Of a stretch of DNA of 64,000 nt, positions 1 to 7,975 are shown piece after piece. Both the position numbers and the translations under genes were made by a program. The stretch is taken from the NCBI RefSeq assembly GCF_900168295.1, contig NZ_FVZL01000006.1:124001-188000 (forward strand), in the 5' to 3' direction. This DNA comes from Arthrobacter sp. P2b (GTDB lineage: Bacteria > Actinomycetota > Actinomycetes > Actinomycetales > Micrococcaceae). The notes beneath the pieces are model-generated. The model did not search any database, had not been told where the DNA came from, and saw only the letters and a list, made by a program, of their open reading frames with translations. The first letter of the stretch is position 1; each line of letters begins with the position of its first letter.

Positions 1-1
1 G

Positions 2-409
2 GCCGCCACCACCGTCCTGGCCGAGCGGCTCGCCGAATGGGGCCTCCTTCCGGTCAGCGTGGAGGAGGCCATCAGCCCCGAAGGCCAGCAGCACCGCCGC
101 TGGATGCCGCACGGCACCAGCCACCACCTGGGACTGGACGTCCATGACTGCGCTCAGGCAAAGCGGGAGCTCTACCTGGACGGCATCCTTACAGAAGGCA
201 TGGTGTTCACCATCGAGCCGGGCCTCTACTTCAAGGAAGAGGACCTGGCCATTCCCGAGGAATACCGCGGAATCGGCGTCCGGATCGAGGACGACATCCT
301 GATGACCGCCGACGGACCGGTCAACCTCAGTGCCGCCCTGCCGCGCAAGGCGGACGAGGTTGAGGACTGGATGGCCGGCATCTACCGCGAGGCTGACGCC
401 GCCTCGTAG
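2..409 (+). CDS. pepP: Xaa-Pro aminopeptidase (M24 family), C-terminal part
   Basis: The 135 visible residues are the C-terminal end of a pita-bread metallopeptidase that removes an N-terminal residue preceding proline; the 5' part lies before the window. Visible residues 36-49 hold PHGTSHHLGLDVHD, whose histidines (about 37, 41 and 48) match the active-site and metal-binding His region of aminopeptidase P. IEPGLYF (about 71-77) and GVRIEDD (about 92-98) carry the two glutamate metal ligands. The enzyme is expected to be cytosolic with two divalent metal ions. A strong hairpin follows about 50 bp after the stop, so this looks like the last gene of its transcript. The family is secure; separation from the related prolidase rests on overall similarity to PepP. 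Confidence 0.93.
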   Translation, partial: AATTVLAERLAEWGLLPVSVEEAISPEGQQHRRWMPHGTSHHLGLDVHDCAQAKRELYLDGILTEGMVFTIEPGLYFKEEDLAIPEEYRGIGVRIEDDILMTADGPVNLSAALPRKADEVEDWMAGIYREADAAS

Positions 410-456
410 CCCGCTGTAGGCAGGCAGTCCGCCCGGCTTAGGGGATTCGGCAAACG

Positions 457-497
457 AAAAAGCGGGACCTCCGGAAGTACCCGGTGGTCCCGCTTTT
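457..497. terminator. bidirectional rho-independent terminator
   Basis: An 8-bp perfect stem (462-469 with 486-493) is preceded by five A and followed by four T, so it works in both directions. It sits between the convergent aminopeptidase (+) and stress-protein gene (-). Confidence 0.85.
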
Positions 498-514
498 GCG
501 TGTTCCTGTAACGG

Positions 515-1483
515 CTACTGGCGCGGTCCGGCAGGCCCCTGCTGGCCGTCTCCGTCGCGGTCGGCGTCCGCGGCGGGCACGTTGCCGCCGGGCACCTGGG
601 TGGCGCCGGGCTGGTCCACGCCCTGCTGGGCCTGCCCTGGAGCCGGTTCCTGGGGCAACCGGACGCCGTATTGGGGCCGGCCGTCCGGCAGGTCCGGGTA
701 ACGGACCGTGCGCACCGGCTCCTGGCGCGGGCCGCCGTCGGTATTCTGTCCGTCCTGCTGGGCACCCTGCTGCTGGCTGCCGGCAGCAGGGTAGCCGCTG
801 TCCTGGGCGGAGGATCCCGAGGACTGGCCGTAGGGGTCGTTCCAGCCCGACGGGCGGGCAGGGCCCTGGCCCGGCTGCTGGTAGTTCTGGTTCTGCTGGA
901 ACGGCTGGTTCTGGTAGTCGCGCTGCGTGTAGGGGCCGTTGCCCGCGGCCGCGTCCGAGCGGTTCATGGGCAGCTGATGCAGCAGCCGCCGGGCCTCGTG
1001 CGCCGCCTCAGGCGACACCACGACGTCGTAACTGGTCGCAACCACTTGGCTGGTGGAGGTGAAATCCCGCTTGCCCCGCTGCATGGCATAGGTGACGATG
1101 CCGAAGAGCATAAAGAACGCCGCGCCCATCAGCACCGACGTGAGGATCGAGAAGTACCCCGGCGAGGGCGCGAAGAACGAGAGCAGCACACCCACGAACA
1201 GGCCGAACCACATGCCGCTCAGTGCGCCGGAAAGGGCCACCCTGGGGTAGCTCAGGCGCCCCGTCACCCGCTCAACCATCTTCAGTTCGTTGCCCACGAT
1301 GGATACCATGTGTACCGGGAACTGCTGGTCCGCGAGGTAATCCACCGCTTTCTGGGCATCCAGGTAAGAGGTATAGGAGCCGACGGTGTCGCCGGTGGGA
1401 ACGGCCCTGGCTTCGTCCATGCCGTTGGGGCCACCTGCCTTGGGAGCACCAAAAATGTTTGCCATGGTCCCATTCTTGCCCAT
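515..1483 (-). CDS. general stress protein 17M-like membrane protein with Q/P-rich tail
   Basis: Residues about 35-75 (SYTSYLDAQKAVDYLADQQF onward) match the GSP17M-like domain of actinobacterial general stress proteins. Two hydrophobic segments (about 82-105 and 112-135) suggest a membrane hairpin. From about residue 175 the protein becomes a long low-complexity tail rich in Q, G, P and S, probably disordered. The biochemical role of the family is unknown. The start could be the ATG at 1483 or the ATG at 1465 giving MANIF; the latter has GGGA just upstream. It is transcribed divergently from the MgtE_N/CBS gene across about 60 bp and ends at the terminator shared with the aminopeptidase gene. 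Confidence 0.82.
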   Translation of the reverse strand: MGKNGTMANIFGAPKAGGPNGMDEARAVPTGDTVGSYTSYLDAQKAVDYLADQQFPVHMVSIVGNELKMVERVTGRLSYPRVALSGALSGMWFGLFVGVLLSFFAPSPGYFSILTSVLMGAAFFMLFGIVTYAMQRGKRDFTSTSQVVATSYDVVVSPEAAHEARRLLHQLPMNRSDAAAGNGPYTQRDYQNQPFQQNQNYQQPGQGPARPSGWNDPYGQSSGSSAQDSGYPAAGSQQQGAQQDGQNTDGGPRQEPVRTVRYPDLPDGRPQYGVRLPQEPAPGQAQQGVDQPGATQVPGGNVPAADADRDGDGQQGPAGPRQ

Positions 1484-1530
1484 CCGTATGGATGCTGCCT
1501 GTGAATTCAGCTAAAAGAGAGCAGACTCGG

Positions 1531-1536
1531 TAGCCT
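1531..1536 (+). promoter_or_regulatory. -10 hexamer TAGCCT, leaderless-type
   Basis: TAGCCT lies 6 nt before the GTG at 1543, so transcription would start at or next to the start codon. Confidence 0.5.
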
Positions 1537-1542
1537 GTAGGG

Positions 1543-2826
1543 GTGAGCACAACACCTACCCGCGTCTTCGTGGCCCGCCTGCTGGGCCTCGACGTCTTCG
1601 ACCCGCTGGGCGACCGGCTGGGCCGGCTGCGCGATGTTGTTGTGCTGTCCCGCGGAACCCAGGGCGCGCCCCACGTGGTGGGCATCGTGGTGGAAGTACC
1701 GGGAAAAAAGCGCGTCTTTGTGCCCATGACACGCATCACCTCCATCGACCAGACCCAGATCATTTGCACGGGGCTGGTCAATTTGCGCCGTTTCGAGCAG
1801 CGCGGCGCGGAGACGCTGGTGGTGGCCGAGATGTTCGACCGCCGCGTGACGCTGCGGGACGGCAGCGGTGACGCCACCATCGAAGACATCGCCATGGACC
1901 AGACACGCTCCCGCGACTGGTTCGTCAGCAAGCTGTTCGTCCGCCGTGGCCATTCCCTCTCTCCCCTCAGCCGGCTGCGCCGCAACGAAACCCTGATCAT
2001 CGACTGGGCCGACGCCCTGCAGGGCCCGCGCACCGAGCCTCAGGCCGCCACCCAGTTCGTGGCCAACCACGAGGACCTCAAGCCCGCCGACTTTGCCGAG
2101 GCCCTTCAGGAAATGAGCGACAAACGCCGTTTCGAGGTGGCCAGCGAACTGCAGGACGAAAGGCTCGCCGACGTCCTCCAGGAGCTTCCGGAGGATGACC
2201 AGGTGGAGATCCTCTCCGCCCTGGACGTGCAGCGCGCCGCCGACGTGCTGGAGGAGATGGATCCGGACGACGCCGCCGACCTCCTTGGCGAGCTCCCCTC
2301 CGCCCAGGCGGAGGAGCTGCTCCAGCTGATGGAGCCGGAGGGTGCCGAGGACGTCCGGCGCCTCCTGGAATACGACGAGGACACCGCCGGCGGCCTGATG
2401 ACACCGGTCCCGGTGATCCTGCCTCCGGAAGCAACCGTGGCCGAGGCCCTGGCCCACGTGCGCCGTGAGGAACTGTCACCGGCCCTTGCCTCCTCCATCT
2501 TTATTGCCCGGCCCCCGCTGGAAACACCCACCGGGCGTTTCCTGGGCGTGGTGCACATCCAGCAGCTGTTGAGGTTCCCGCCGTTCGAGCCGCTGGGGAA
2601 CCTGGTGGACAAGAACCTGGAGCCGCTGTCCGACCAGGCACACATCAGCGAGGTGGCCCGCACCCTGGCCACGTACAACCTGAATTCCCTGCCGGTGGTC
2701 AATGACACCGGCCGCCTTGTGGGGGCGGTGACTGTTGATGACGTCCTTGATCATCTGTTGCCGGATGACTGGCGCGCCCATGATGGCGAAGCCCCGATAA
2801 GAAAGCTCGGTGGCCGCATTGGCTGA
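1543..2826 (+). CDS. MgtE N-terminal domain / CBS-pair protein with PRC-barrel-like N-terminus
   Basis: This 427-residue protein has a PRC-barrel-like N-terminal region (about 8-170), a helical-repeat MgtE_N domain (about 185-285, rich in DVLQELPEDD-type repeats) and a CBS pair (about 290-415). It lacks the membrane channel domain of MgtE, so it is a soluble Mg2+/nucleotide-sensor-like protein and not a transporter by itself. A similar stand-alone gene lies near mrp in mycobacteria. The GTG start is supported by a -10 hexamer 6 nt upstream. It overlaps the DUF1003 gene by 17 bp, which suggests translational coupling. The domain calls are good; the function is inferred. Confidence 0.9.
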   Translation: MSTTPTRVFVARLLGLDVFDPLGDRLGRLRDVVVLSRGTQGAPHVVGIVVEVPGKKRVFVPMTRITSIDQTQIICTGLVNLRRFEQRGAETLVVAEMFDRRVTLRDGSGDATIEDIAMDQTRSRDWFVSKLFVRRGHSLSPLSRLRRNETLIIDWADALQGPRTEPQAATQFVANHEDLKPADFAEALQEMSDKRRFEVASELQDERLADVLQELPEDDQVEILSALDVQRAADVLEEMDPDDAADLLGELPSAQAEELLQLMEPEGAEDVRRLLEYDEDTAGGLMTPVPVILPPEATVAEALAHVRREELSPALASSIFIARPPLETPTGRFLGVVHIQQLLRFPPFEPLGNLVDKNLEPLSDQAHISEVARTLATYNLNSLPVVNDTGRLVGAVTVDDVLDHLLPDDWRAHDGEAPIRKLGGRIG

Positions 2827-3514
2827 CAACACCGCTCCGAAGACCCCCAACCAGCGGATCCCGGGCCGGGCGGCCAAGAACAACATGGGCAGCCTGGACA
2901 CGCCCCTGAGCGGCCGCCAGCGGATCCTGCCCAAGTTCTCCCCAGACCCGGACGCCTTCGGACACGCCACGGAGGGTTTCGCGCGCTTCATGGGCACGCC
3001 GCAGTTCCTGGTCTACATGACGGTATTCGTTGTGGTCTGGCTGGCGTGGAACACCTTCGCGCCGCTGGAGTGGCAGTTCGACTCCCGCGACCTCGGCTTT
3101 ACGCTGCTGACCCTGATGCTGTCCCTGCAGGCCTCGTACGCGGCGCCGCTGCTGCTGCTGGCACAGAACCGGCAGGATGACCGGGACCGCGTTTCGCTGC
3201 AGCAGGACCGCCAGCGCGCCGAACGCAACCTCTCGGACACCGAATACCTCACCCGGGAACTCGCTTCGCTGCGGATCGCGCTGCGCGAGGTGGCCACCCG
3301 CGACTACGTCCGGGCGGAGCTGCGGTCGCTGCTGGAGGACATGCTGGAGGCCCAGGAAGAGCTAAGGACCCATGACCCTTCCGGCCCCGGCAGCCACGAG
3401 TCCCCGCGGGACAAGGTCAAGGACAAGCTCCGGGAACAGCGTGACCGGCAGCGGAACCCGCGCACGCAGCAGATTCCCCGGGTCAAGCCCGGCCACTCCA
3501 CCCAAGACAGGTAA
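2810..3514 (+). CDS. DUF1003 family membrane protein
   Basis: This 234-residue protein has two membrane segments (about 66-84 and 97-118) around the DUF1003 signature, including the WQFDSRDLGF stretch and the LLAQNRQDDRDR motif just after the second segment. A charged, coiled-coil-prone cytosolic region (about 120-185) and a disordered basic tail follow. The biochemical role of DUF1003 is unknown. It starts with a GTG inside the end of the MgtE_N/CBS gene and is followed 15 bp later by mrp, so the three probably form one operon. Pairing with a magnesium-sensor-like gene hints at ion or envelope homeostasis, but this is inference. Confidence 0.88.
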   Translation: MAALADNTAPKTPNQRIPGRAAKNNMGSLDTPLSGRQRILPKFSPDPDAFGHATEGFARFMGTPQFLVYMTVFVVVWLAWNTFAPLEWQFDSRDLGFTLLTLMLSLQASYAAPLLLLAQNRQDDRDRVSLQQDRQRAERNLSDTEYLTRELASLRIALREVATRDYVRAELRSLLEDMLEAQEELRTHDPSGPGSHESPRDKVKDKLREQRDRQRNPRTQQIPRVKPGHSTQDR

Positions 3515-3529
3515 GCCCAGGACCCGATA

Positions 3530-4672
3530 GTGAGCACCCCCATCGTCAACTCCCAGCTGGCCGAGGCCATCAACAACGCCCTCGCTACTGTCATCGACCC
3601 TGAACTCCGGCGCCCCATCACCGAGTTGGGGATGGTGGACTCCGTCAGCGTGTCCGACGACGGCAGGGTCAGGCTGGCGGTGCTGCTCACCATTGCGGGC
3701 TGCCCGCTCCGCGACACCATCACCTCCGACTCCGAAAAGGCCCTCTTCGCCGTGCCGGGCGTCACCGCCGTCGACGTCGACCTGAAGGTGATGTCCCAGG
3801 CACAGCGGGACGCCCTCAAGGAGAAGCTCCGCGGCCCCGGCGGCCAGCGCGGCATCCCGTTCAACCAGCCCGACTCCCTGACCAAGGTCTTCGCCGTGGC
3901 CAGCGGCAAGGGCGGAGTGGGCAAGTCCTCGGTCACCGTCAATCTGGCGTGCGCCCTGGCCGCGCAGGGACTGCGGGTGGGCATCGTGGACGCGGACGTG
4001 TACGGCTTCTCCGTTCCGGGCCTGATGGGCATCACCCAGGCGCCAACCCGCGTGGACGACATGATCCTGCCGCCCGTTGCCTACGGCGTGAAGGTCATCT
4101 CCATCGGCATGTTCGTCACCGGCAACCAGCCCGTGGCCTGGCGGGGACCCATGCTCCACCGGGCCCTTGAACAGTTCCTCACGGATGTCTATTTCGGGGA
4201 CCTGGATGCCCTGTTCCTGGATCTTCCGCCGGGCACGGGCGACATTGCCATCTCGGTGGCCCAGCTCCTTCCCAAGGCCGAAATCCTGGTGGTCACCACG
4301 CCGCAGGCCGCAGCCGCGGACGTCGCCGAACGGGCAGGTGCCATCGCCACCCAGACAGGCCAGAAAGTGGCCGGCGTGATCGAGAACATGTCCTACCTGG
4401 AAATGCCCGACGGCGGCCGGATGGAACTGTTCGGAAGCGGCGGCGGGGCGGTACTCACCGAGAGGTTGACGGCAACCGTGGGCGCCGACGTTCCCCTGCT
4501 GGGACAGATCCCGCTGGACATCCAGCTCCGTGAAGGCGGGGATGCCGGGGTTCCGATTGTCATCGGGCAGCCGGGGACTCCCGCGGCGGAGTCGCTGGCA
4601 GGAATTGCAGCCCGGCTCGCAGCCGTCCCGCGCGGCCTGGCAGGAATGAAACTGGGTCTGCAGCCGCGCTGA
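3530..4672 (+). CDS. mrp: Mrp/NBP35-type iron-sulfur cluster carrier ATPase
   Basis: This 380-residue protein has an N-terminal MIP18/DUF59 domain (about 8-90) and a C-terminal ParA/Mrp P-loop domain. GKGGVGKSS (about 125-133) is the deviant Walker A, and LDLPPGTGD (about 234-242) is the Mrp signature. The family binds and delivers Fe-S clusters to apoproteins in an ATP-dependent way. The usual C-terminal CxxC of Mrp carriers is not visible, which is common in actinobacterial Mrp. It is the third gene of the MgtE_N/CBS-DUF1003-mrp run and converges on tatB. The GTG start gives MSTPIVNSQ. Confidence 0.93.
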   Translation: MSTPIVNSQLAEAINNALATVIDPELRRPITELGMVDSVSVSDDGRVRLAVLLTIAGCPLRDTITSDSEKALFAVPGVTAVDVDLKVMSQAQRDALKEKLRGPGGQRGIPFNQPDSLTKVFAVASGKGGVGKSSVTVNLACALAAQGLRVGIVDADVYGFSVPGLMGITQAPTRVDDMILPPVAYGVKVISIGMFVTGNQPVAWRGPMLHRALEQFLTDVYFGDLDALFLDLPPGTGDIAISVAQLLPKAEILVVTTPQAAAADVAERAGAIATQTGQKVAGVIENMSYLEMPDGGRMELFGSGGGAVLTERLTATVGADVPLLGQIPLDIQLREGGDAGVPIVIGQPGTPAAESLAGIAARLAAVPRGLAGMKLGLQPR

Positions 4673-4699
4673 CCCGCCCCGTGCCGCTTCCCGGTGTGG

Positions 4700-5110
4700 T
4701 CAGGTGGCTTCGGTGTCGAACGGAGCGGCTTCGCCGGCGGGCAGGGACTGCACCACCCGCTGTGGCCTTGCCGGAGCCGCATCCGCGGCGGCAACGGCCG
4801 CTGCGCCGGAAACAGCTGCGACGGCGGCAGGCGCCCCTGCACTGACAGGCTTGGGATCGTCGTCGAGGAGCGCTTCCTTGATGATGCGCCGGGGATCGTA
4901 CTGGCGGGGATCGTACTTCTTCCAGTCGACATCGTCGATGTCGATCCCCACTTCTTCCTTGATCTGCTCGCGGGCGCCGGAGGCCATGCGCCGGACTTCC
5001 TTCACGAGGTTCGCAAGTTTCTGGGTGTATTCGGGCAGCCTCTGGGGGCCGATCACCAGGATGCCGATGAGCAGCAGAAGAAAGAACTCCGGGCCGTTGA
5101 TTCCAAACAC
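4700..5110 (-). CDS. tatB: Sec-independent translocase subunit TatB
   Basis: This 136-residue protein has the TatA/B fold: one N-terminal membrane helix (about 6-22, FLLLLIGILVIGPQRLPE), the Gly-Pro hinge (GPQRLPEY), then an amphipathic helix. TatB forms the substrate-receptor complex with TatC for folded twin-arginine proteins. The long charged segment with the repeated DPRQYDPRR pattern and the alanine-rich tail are typical of actinobacterial TatB. It starts with GTG, and a -10 hexamer 7 nt upstream suggests its own leaderless promoter. It lies 69 bp downstream of the anti-sigma gene, in the place where mycobacteria have htrA and then tatB. Confidence 0.9.
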   Translation of the reverse strand: MFGINGPEFFLLLLIGILVIGPQRLPEYTQKLANLVKEVRRMASGAREQIKEEVGIDIDDVDWKKYDPRQYDPRRIIKEALLDDDPKPVSAGAPAAVAAVSGAAAVAAADAAPARPQRVVQSLPAGEAAPFDTEAT

Positions 5111-5117
5111 TTTAGGA

Positions 5118-5123
5118 AGATTA
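5118..5123 (-). promoter_or_regulatory. -10 hexamer TAATCT before tatB
   Basis: TAATCT on the minus strand is 7 nt upstream of the tatB GTG. It suggests that tatB has its own leaderless transcript in addition to readthrough from sigE. Confidence 0.45.
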
Positions 5124-5179
5124 CCCTCTCCGGGCTGCCAGTGACGATTCCCGTCACGCGCGGGCGGAAACCACCCTTA

Positions 5180-6022
5180 TTACTGGGTAAAACGGGCCAC
5201 GATCTTGTTGATTCCGCGCTGCAGCCGGGTGGCCAGTGACTCCGGCGCACTGCTGCTTTCGCCCGCTCCGGCTGAGACACCCTCTCCGGCCTGGCTGGCC
5301 AGGCGCTGCAGGATGGGCAGGGCGTCGTCAGCGCGTTCAGCCGGCAGGTTGGACTCGTAGGTAAAAGTGCGGCCGGCGGTCCGGTAGGTGGCAGACCACG
5401 GCGAGGAGCCCAGGACCTGCAGTAAGTTGTCCTGCCGGCCGCCAGCACCCGGGGACGGCGGGTGCTGTTCGGTGACGGTGGCGTAGTGGGATCCGTCCGA
5501 GAGCCGAAGATGGACCGCCGGCTGGCCGTCAATGACCACCGCTTGTGCCGACTCGAGATGGAACCCCATGGCTTCGAGTTCAGGGCAGGCCCAGCCTTCT
5601 GAGCGGAGCATGCTGACCTGTTCGGCGCTCAAGGCCCGCCCGTCTGCCGGCGTCTGCGACGAAACGGGCGACAACGCCGCTGAGGCGCCCGTCCCGGTGA
5701 GCGGATCACCGGCTGCAGCAAAGGCGCCAACGGCCAGCACACCGGCTGCCGCTACCGTGCCGCCGGCCGTCATGGCCAACACACGGACCGCTGCCCGGGG
5801 CCTCGCGGGGTGGACGGCAGCAGGCCGGGGCTCTGCCGCCAGCTCCGATGTGCGCGCCAGGAGCCGGGCGGTCAGGTCGTCACTGGCGGGCGGAATGGGG
5901 GCGTCCCGGAGCCGCTCCAGGTACTGGCGCTCCCGGCGCACGGCGGAAGCGCATTCATGGCACGAGGCAAGATGGCTGGAGGTTCGCTGGTGCCTGCCGC
6001 CAAGGGGAAACGGGGACCTCAT
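5180..6022 (-). CDS. rseA: zinc-finger anti-sigma factor of SigE (RseA-like)
   Basis: From the ATG at 6022 this is a 280-residue membrane protein. Near its N-terminus HLASCHECA gives the HxxxCxxC zinc-binding motif of the ZAS anti-sigma domain, which sequesters the partner ECF sigma factor. A single membrane helix follows (about 95-117), then an extracytoplasmic domain of about 160 residues. A longer reading frame exists upstream but overlaps sigE in another frame and has no ZAS character, so I reject it. The start lies 7 nt after the sigE stop with no good ribosome site, which suggests translational coupling. The sigma/anti-sigma pairing is inferred from adjacency and the zinc motif. Confidence 0.87.
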   Translation of the reverse strand: MRSPFPLGGRHQRTSSHLASCHECASAVRRERQYLERLRDAPIPPASDDLTARLLARTSELAAEPRPAAVHPARPRAAVRVLAMTAGGTVAAAGVLAVGAFAAAGDPLTGTGASAALSPVSSQTPADGRALSAEQVSMLRSEGWACPELEAMGFHLESAQAVVIDGQPAVHLRLSDGSHYATVTEQHPPSPGAGGRQDNLLQVLGSSPWSATYRTAGRTFTYESNLPAERADDALPILQRLASQAGEGVSAGAGESSSAPESLATRLQRGINKIVARFTQ

Positions 6023-6029
6023 GCGCCGT

Positions 6030-6644
6030 TCAGAGGATGCCCGCGATGCGCGGCATGGAAAGCTTGCGGCGCGCCTGCTGCGGACGTGGATCCCTGTGGG
6101 CGAGCTTCTCCCGAAGCATGGTCCGTCCACGGTGGATGCGCGAGCGGACGGTTCCGAGCTTAACGCCCAGGGCCTCCGCCACCTCGTCGTAGGACAACCC
6201 TTCCAGGTCGCACAGGACGACGGCGGCCCGGAAGTCCGGCGGGAGTTCCTCCAGTGCTGCCTGGACATCCAGGTCCAGGTTGTTCAGCTCGAAGCTCTGC
6301 TCGGGGCCCGGTTCGCGTCCGGGGAGGCGGGATTCCGCGTCCTCGGCCAGGGCATCGAACCGGATCCGCGTTTTGCGCCGCGCCTGATCCAGGAACAGGT
6401 TGGTGGTGATGCGGTGCAGCCAGCCGTCCAGGGTCCCGGGCTTGAAGTTTTCGAGCGAGCGGAAGACGCGGACGAACACCTCCTGGGTGAGGTCCTCGGC
6501 GTCGTACTTGTTACCGGTCAGGCGGTATGCCAGCCGGTACACTTTTGCCGAATGGTTGGTGACCACTTCTTCCCAGGTAGGACGGACCCACTCAGCGTCG
6601 GGATTATGTACTGCAGGGACAGGTGCCACAACTGAAGATGACAT
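6030..6644 (-). CDS. sigE: ECF RNA polymerase sigma factor SigE
   Basis: This 204-residue ECF sigma factor has region 2 at about 30-100 ([20 protein letters not shown], with the [10 protein letters not shown] core) and region 4 at about 130-180 ([35 protein letters not shown]), the latter a helix-turn-helix that reads -35 elements. It is the first gene of sigE-anti-sigma-tatB, with GGGGAG about 7 nt before the ATG. In mycobacteria the same order (methyltransferase divergent, sigE, rseA, htrA, tatB) controls the envelope-stress response. Here htrA is absent from the locus. The C-terminal extension beyond region 4 is short and basic. Confidence 0.94.
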   Translation of the reverse strand: MSSSVVAPVPAVHNPDAEWVRPTWEEVVTNHSAKVYRLAYRLTGNKYDAEDLTQEVFVRVFRSLENFKPGTLDGWLHRITTNLFLDQARRKTRIRFDALAEDAESRLPGREPGPEQSFELNNLDLDVQAALEELPPDFRAAVVLCDLEGLSYDEVAEALGVKLGTVRSRIHRGRTMLREKLAHRDPRPQQARRKLSMPRIAGIL

Positions 6645-6752
6645 CGTCCACTCCCCTCGTGGAATTGCTAACGCCCGGATACTGTTGACATCTCTGATTC
6701 GGCGCCGATCACCTTTTGGATGAGCGGATAATAATCATTTCAAATTTGGCTG

Positions 6753-6777
6753 GGAATTTCCTGACTGCGGGAAAGTT
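6753..6777 (+). promoter_or_regulatory. possible ECF (SigE-type) promoter
   Basis: GGAATT (6753-6758), a 16-base spacer and GTT (6775-6777) fit the GGAAY-N15/17-GTT pattern of actinobacterial ECF promoters and point toward the O-methyltransferase. A separate TAGGCT (6828-6833) could be a housekeeping -10. Confidence 0.3.
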
Positions 6778-6873
6778 CAGCCGTGGGCGCAACAGCCCGC
6801 CTCCGCTGCCCGCTCCCCCGGACACAGTAGGCTGTAGAAGACACTCCCCCTCCCGCCCAGAAAGCGAAAATTC

Positions 6874-7506
6874 ATGAGCGCCGACAAGTCCATCAGCTGG
6901 TCCTATGCAGAAGATCTGCCCGCTGAGGATGAGGTCATGCTTCGGGCCCGGGAGCGTTCCTTCGAACTGGGAGTGACCCCCATCGGACCGGGAGTAGGCG
7001 CCGTGCTCACGGTCCTGGCTGCCGCGTCCAAGGCGCAGACCGCCGTCGAGATTGGAACGGGGGCGGGAGTGTCCGGCGTGTGCCTCCTCCGAGGGCTTGG
7101 CCCGCAGGCAGTCCTCACCACCATCGACGTCGACGTGGAACACCTGAAGGCCGCGCGGGAGGCCTTTTCCGAGGCCGGGAGCCCAGCCAACCGTACCCGT
7201 ACCATTTCCGGCCGCGCAGGCGATGTCCTGCCGCGGCTCACGGATGCTGCCTATGACCTGGTGTTCATCGATGCCGACAAGCCCGGCCTGCCAGGCTACG
7301 TGGAGCAAGCCATCAGGCTCCTGAAGCGGGCCGGCCTGCTGATCATCAATGACGCCCTCGACAAAGACAAAGTGGCAAACCCTGCCGGCCGCGAGGCCAC
7401 CACGGTGGTCCTTCGCCAGGTTGGCAAGGCGATCCGCGACGACGACAGGCTCGCGTCAGCCATGCTTCCCACCGGAGACGGCCTGCTGGTCGCCGTCAAG
7501 AAGTAG
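6874..7506 (+). CDS. SAM-dependent O-methyltransferase (catechol/caffeoyl-CoA OMT type)
   Basis: This 210-residue class I methyltransferase has EIGTGAGVSGVCLLRGL (about 50-66) as SAM motif I, TTIDVDVEHLKAAR as motif II, and VFIDADKPGLPGY (about 130-142) as the metal/SAM-associated acidic motif of the OMT family. The substrate is unknown. A homologous methyltransferase gene (Rv1220c) lies divergently next to sigE in M. tuberculosis, so the neighbourhood is conserved. The start gives MSADKSISW. The gene ends just before a very strong hairpin shared with the DUF3117 gene. Confidence 0.92.
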   Translation: MSADKSISWSYAEDLPAEDEVMLRARERSFELGVTPIGPGVGAVLTVLAAASKAQTAVEIGTGAGVSGVCLLRGLGPQAVLTTIDVDVEHLKAAREAFSEAGSPANRTRTISGRAGDVLPRLTDAAYDLVFIDADKPGLPGYVEQAIRLLKRAGLLIINDALDKDKVANPAGREATTVVLRQVGKAIRDDDRLASAMLPTGDGLLVAVKK

Positions 7507-7526
7507 CCACCGCCGCAGCACAAGAT

Positions 7527-7567
7527 AAAGGACAGGGTCCGCAGCACGGCTGCGGACCCTGTCCTTT
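7527..7567. terminator. strong bidirectional terminator
   Basis: A perfect 18-bp stem (7527-7544 with 7550-7567) closes a 5-nt loop, with A/T-rich ends on both sides. It separates the convergent methyltransferase and DUF3117 genes. Confidence 0.95.
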
Positions 7568-7573
7568 TCACGA

Positions 7574-7741
7574 TTATTCGGTAACGCCGACGAGGCATTC
7601 CTTGAGGTTTGCCGCTTCGGCAGCGTTCAGTTCGACCACAAGACGCCCGCCGCCTTCGAGCGGGACGCGCATGATCAGGCTGCGGCCCTCCTTGGTGACT
7701 TCCATTGGGCCGTCGCCGGTGCGTGGTTTCATAGCCGCCAT
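7574..7741 (-). CDS. DUF3117 small protein, 55 residues
   Basis: The frame encodes MAAMKPRTGDGPMEVTKEGR and onward to LKECLVGVTE, a highly conserved actinobacterial protein of about 55 residues with no known function. GGAGGGG (7750-7756) lies about 8 nt before the ATG at 7741 and decides the start. Length and sequence match the family closely. A homologue is found near the sigE/methyltransferase region in other actinobacteria. The 235 bp upstream is more AT-rich than the surroundings, and I see no other gene in it. Confidence 0.9.
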   Translation of the reverse strand: MAAMKPRTGDGPMEVTKEGRSLIMRVPLEGGGRLVVELNAAEAANLKECLVGVTE

Positions 7742-7975
7742 GAGGAATTCCCCTCCATTTTGTCCCAGGACTGATCAGCCCGGGCGGGCTGTGTCCGCAT
7801 GTCGATCAAGCCGCTATGGCGGCGGTAGTTTCCACCGCCAAGGCTGCGCGTATTCTGAATGCTTTTTGTCCTTGCTTACTTACCATTATCGCGGAATTAC
7901 CCGCACGTAGCTAATCGATGGACATTTTCGGCGGGCCGGTATTCCTGTCCTGACCTGCACGGAAGTCCAAAAAAA

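Noticed and set aside
6023..6268. N-terminal extension of the anti-sigma factor
   Set aside because: It overlaps sigE in another frame and adds only Arg/Ser/Pro-rich shadow sequence; the zinc motif begins after the ATG at 6022.
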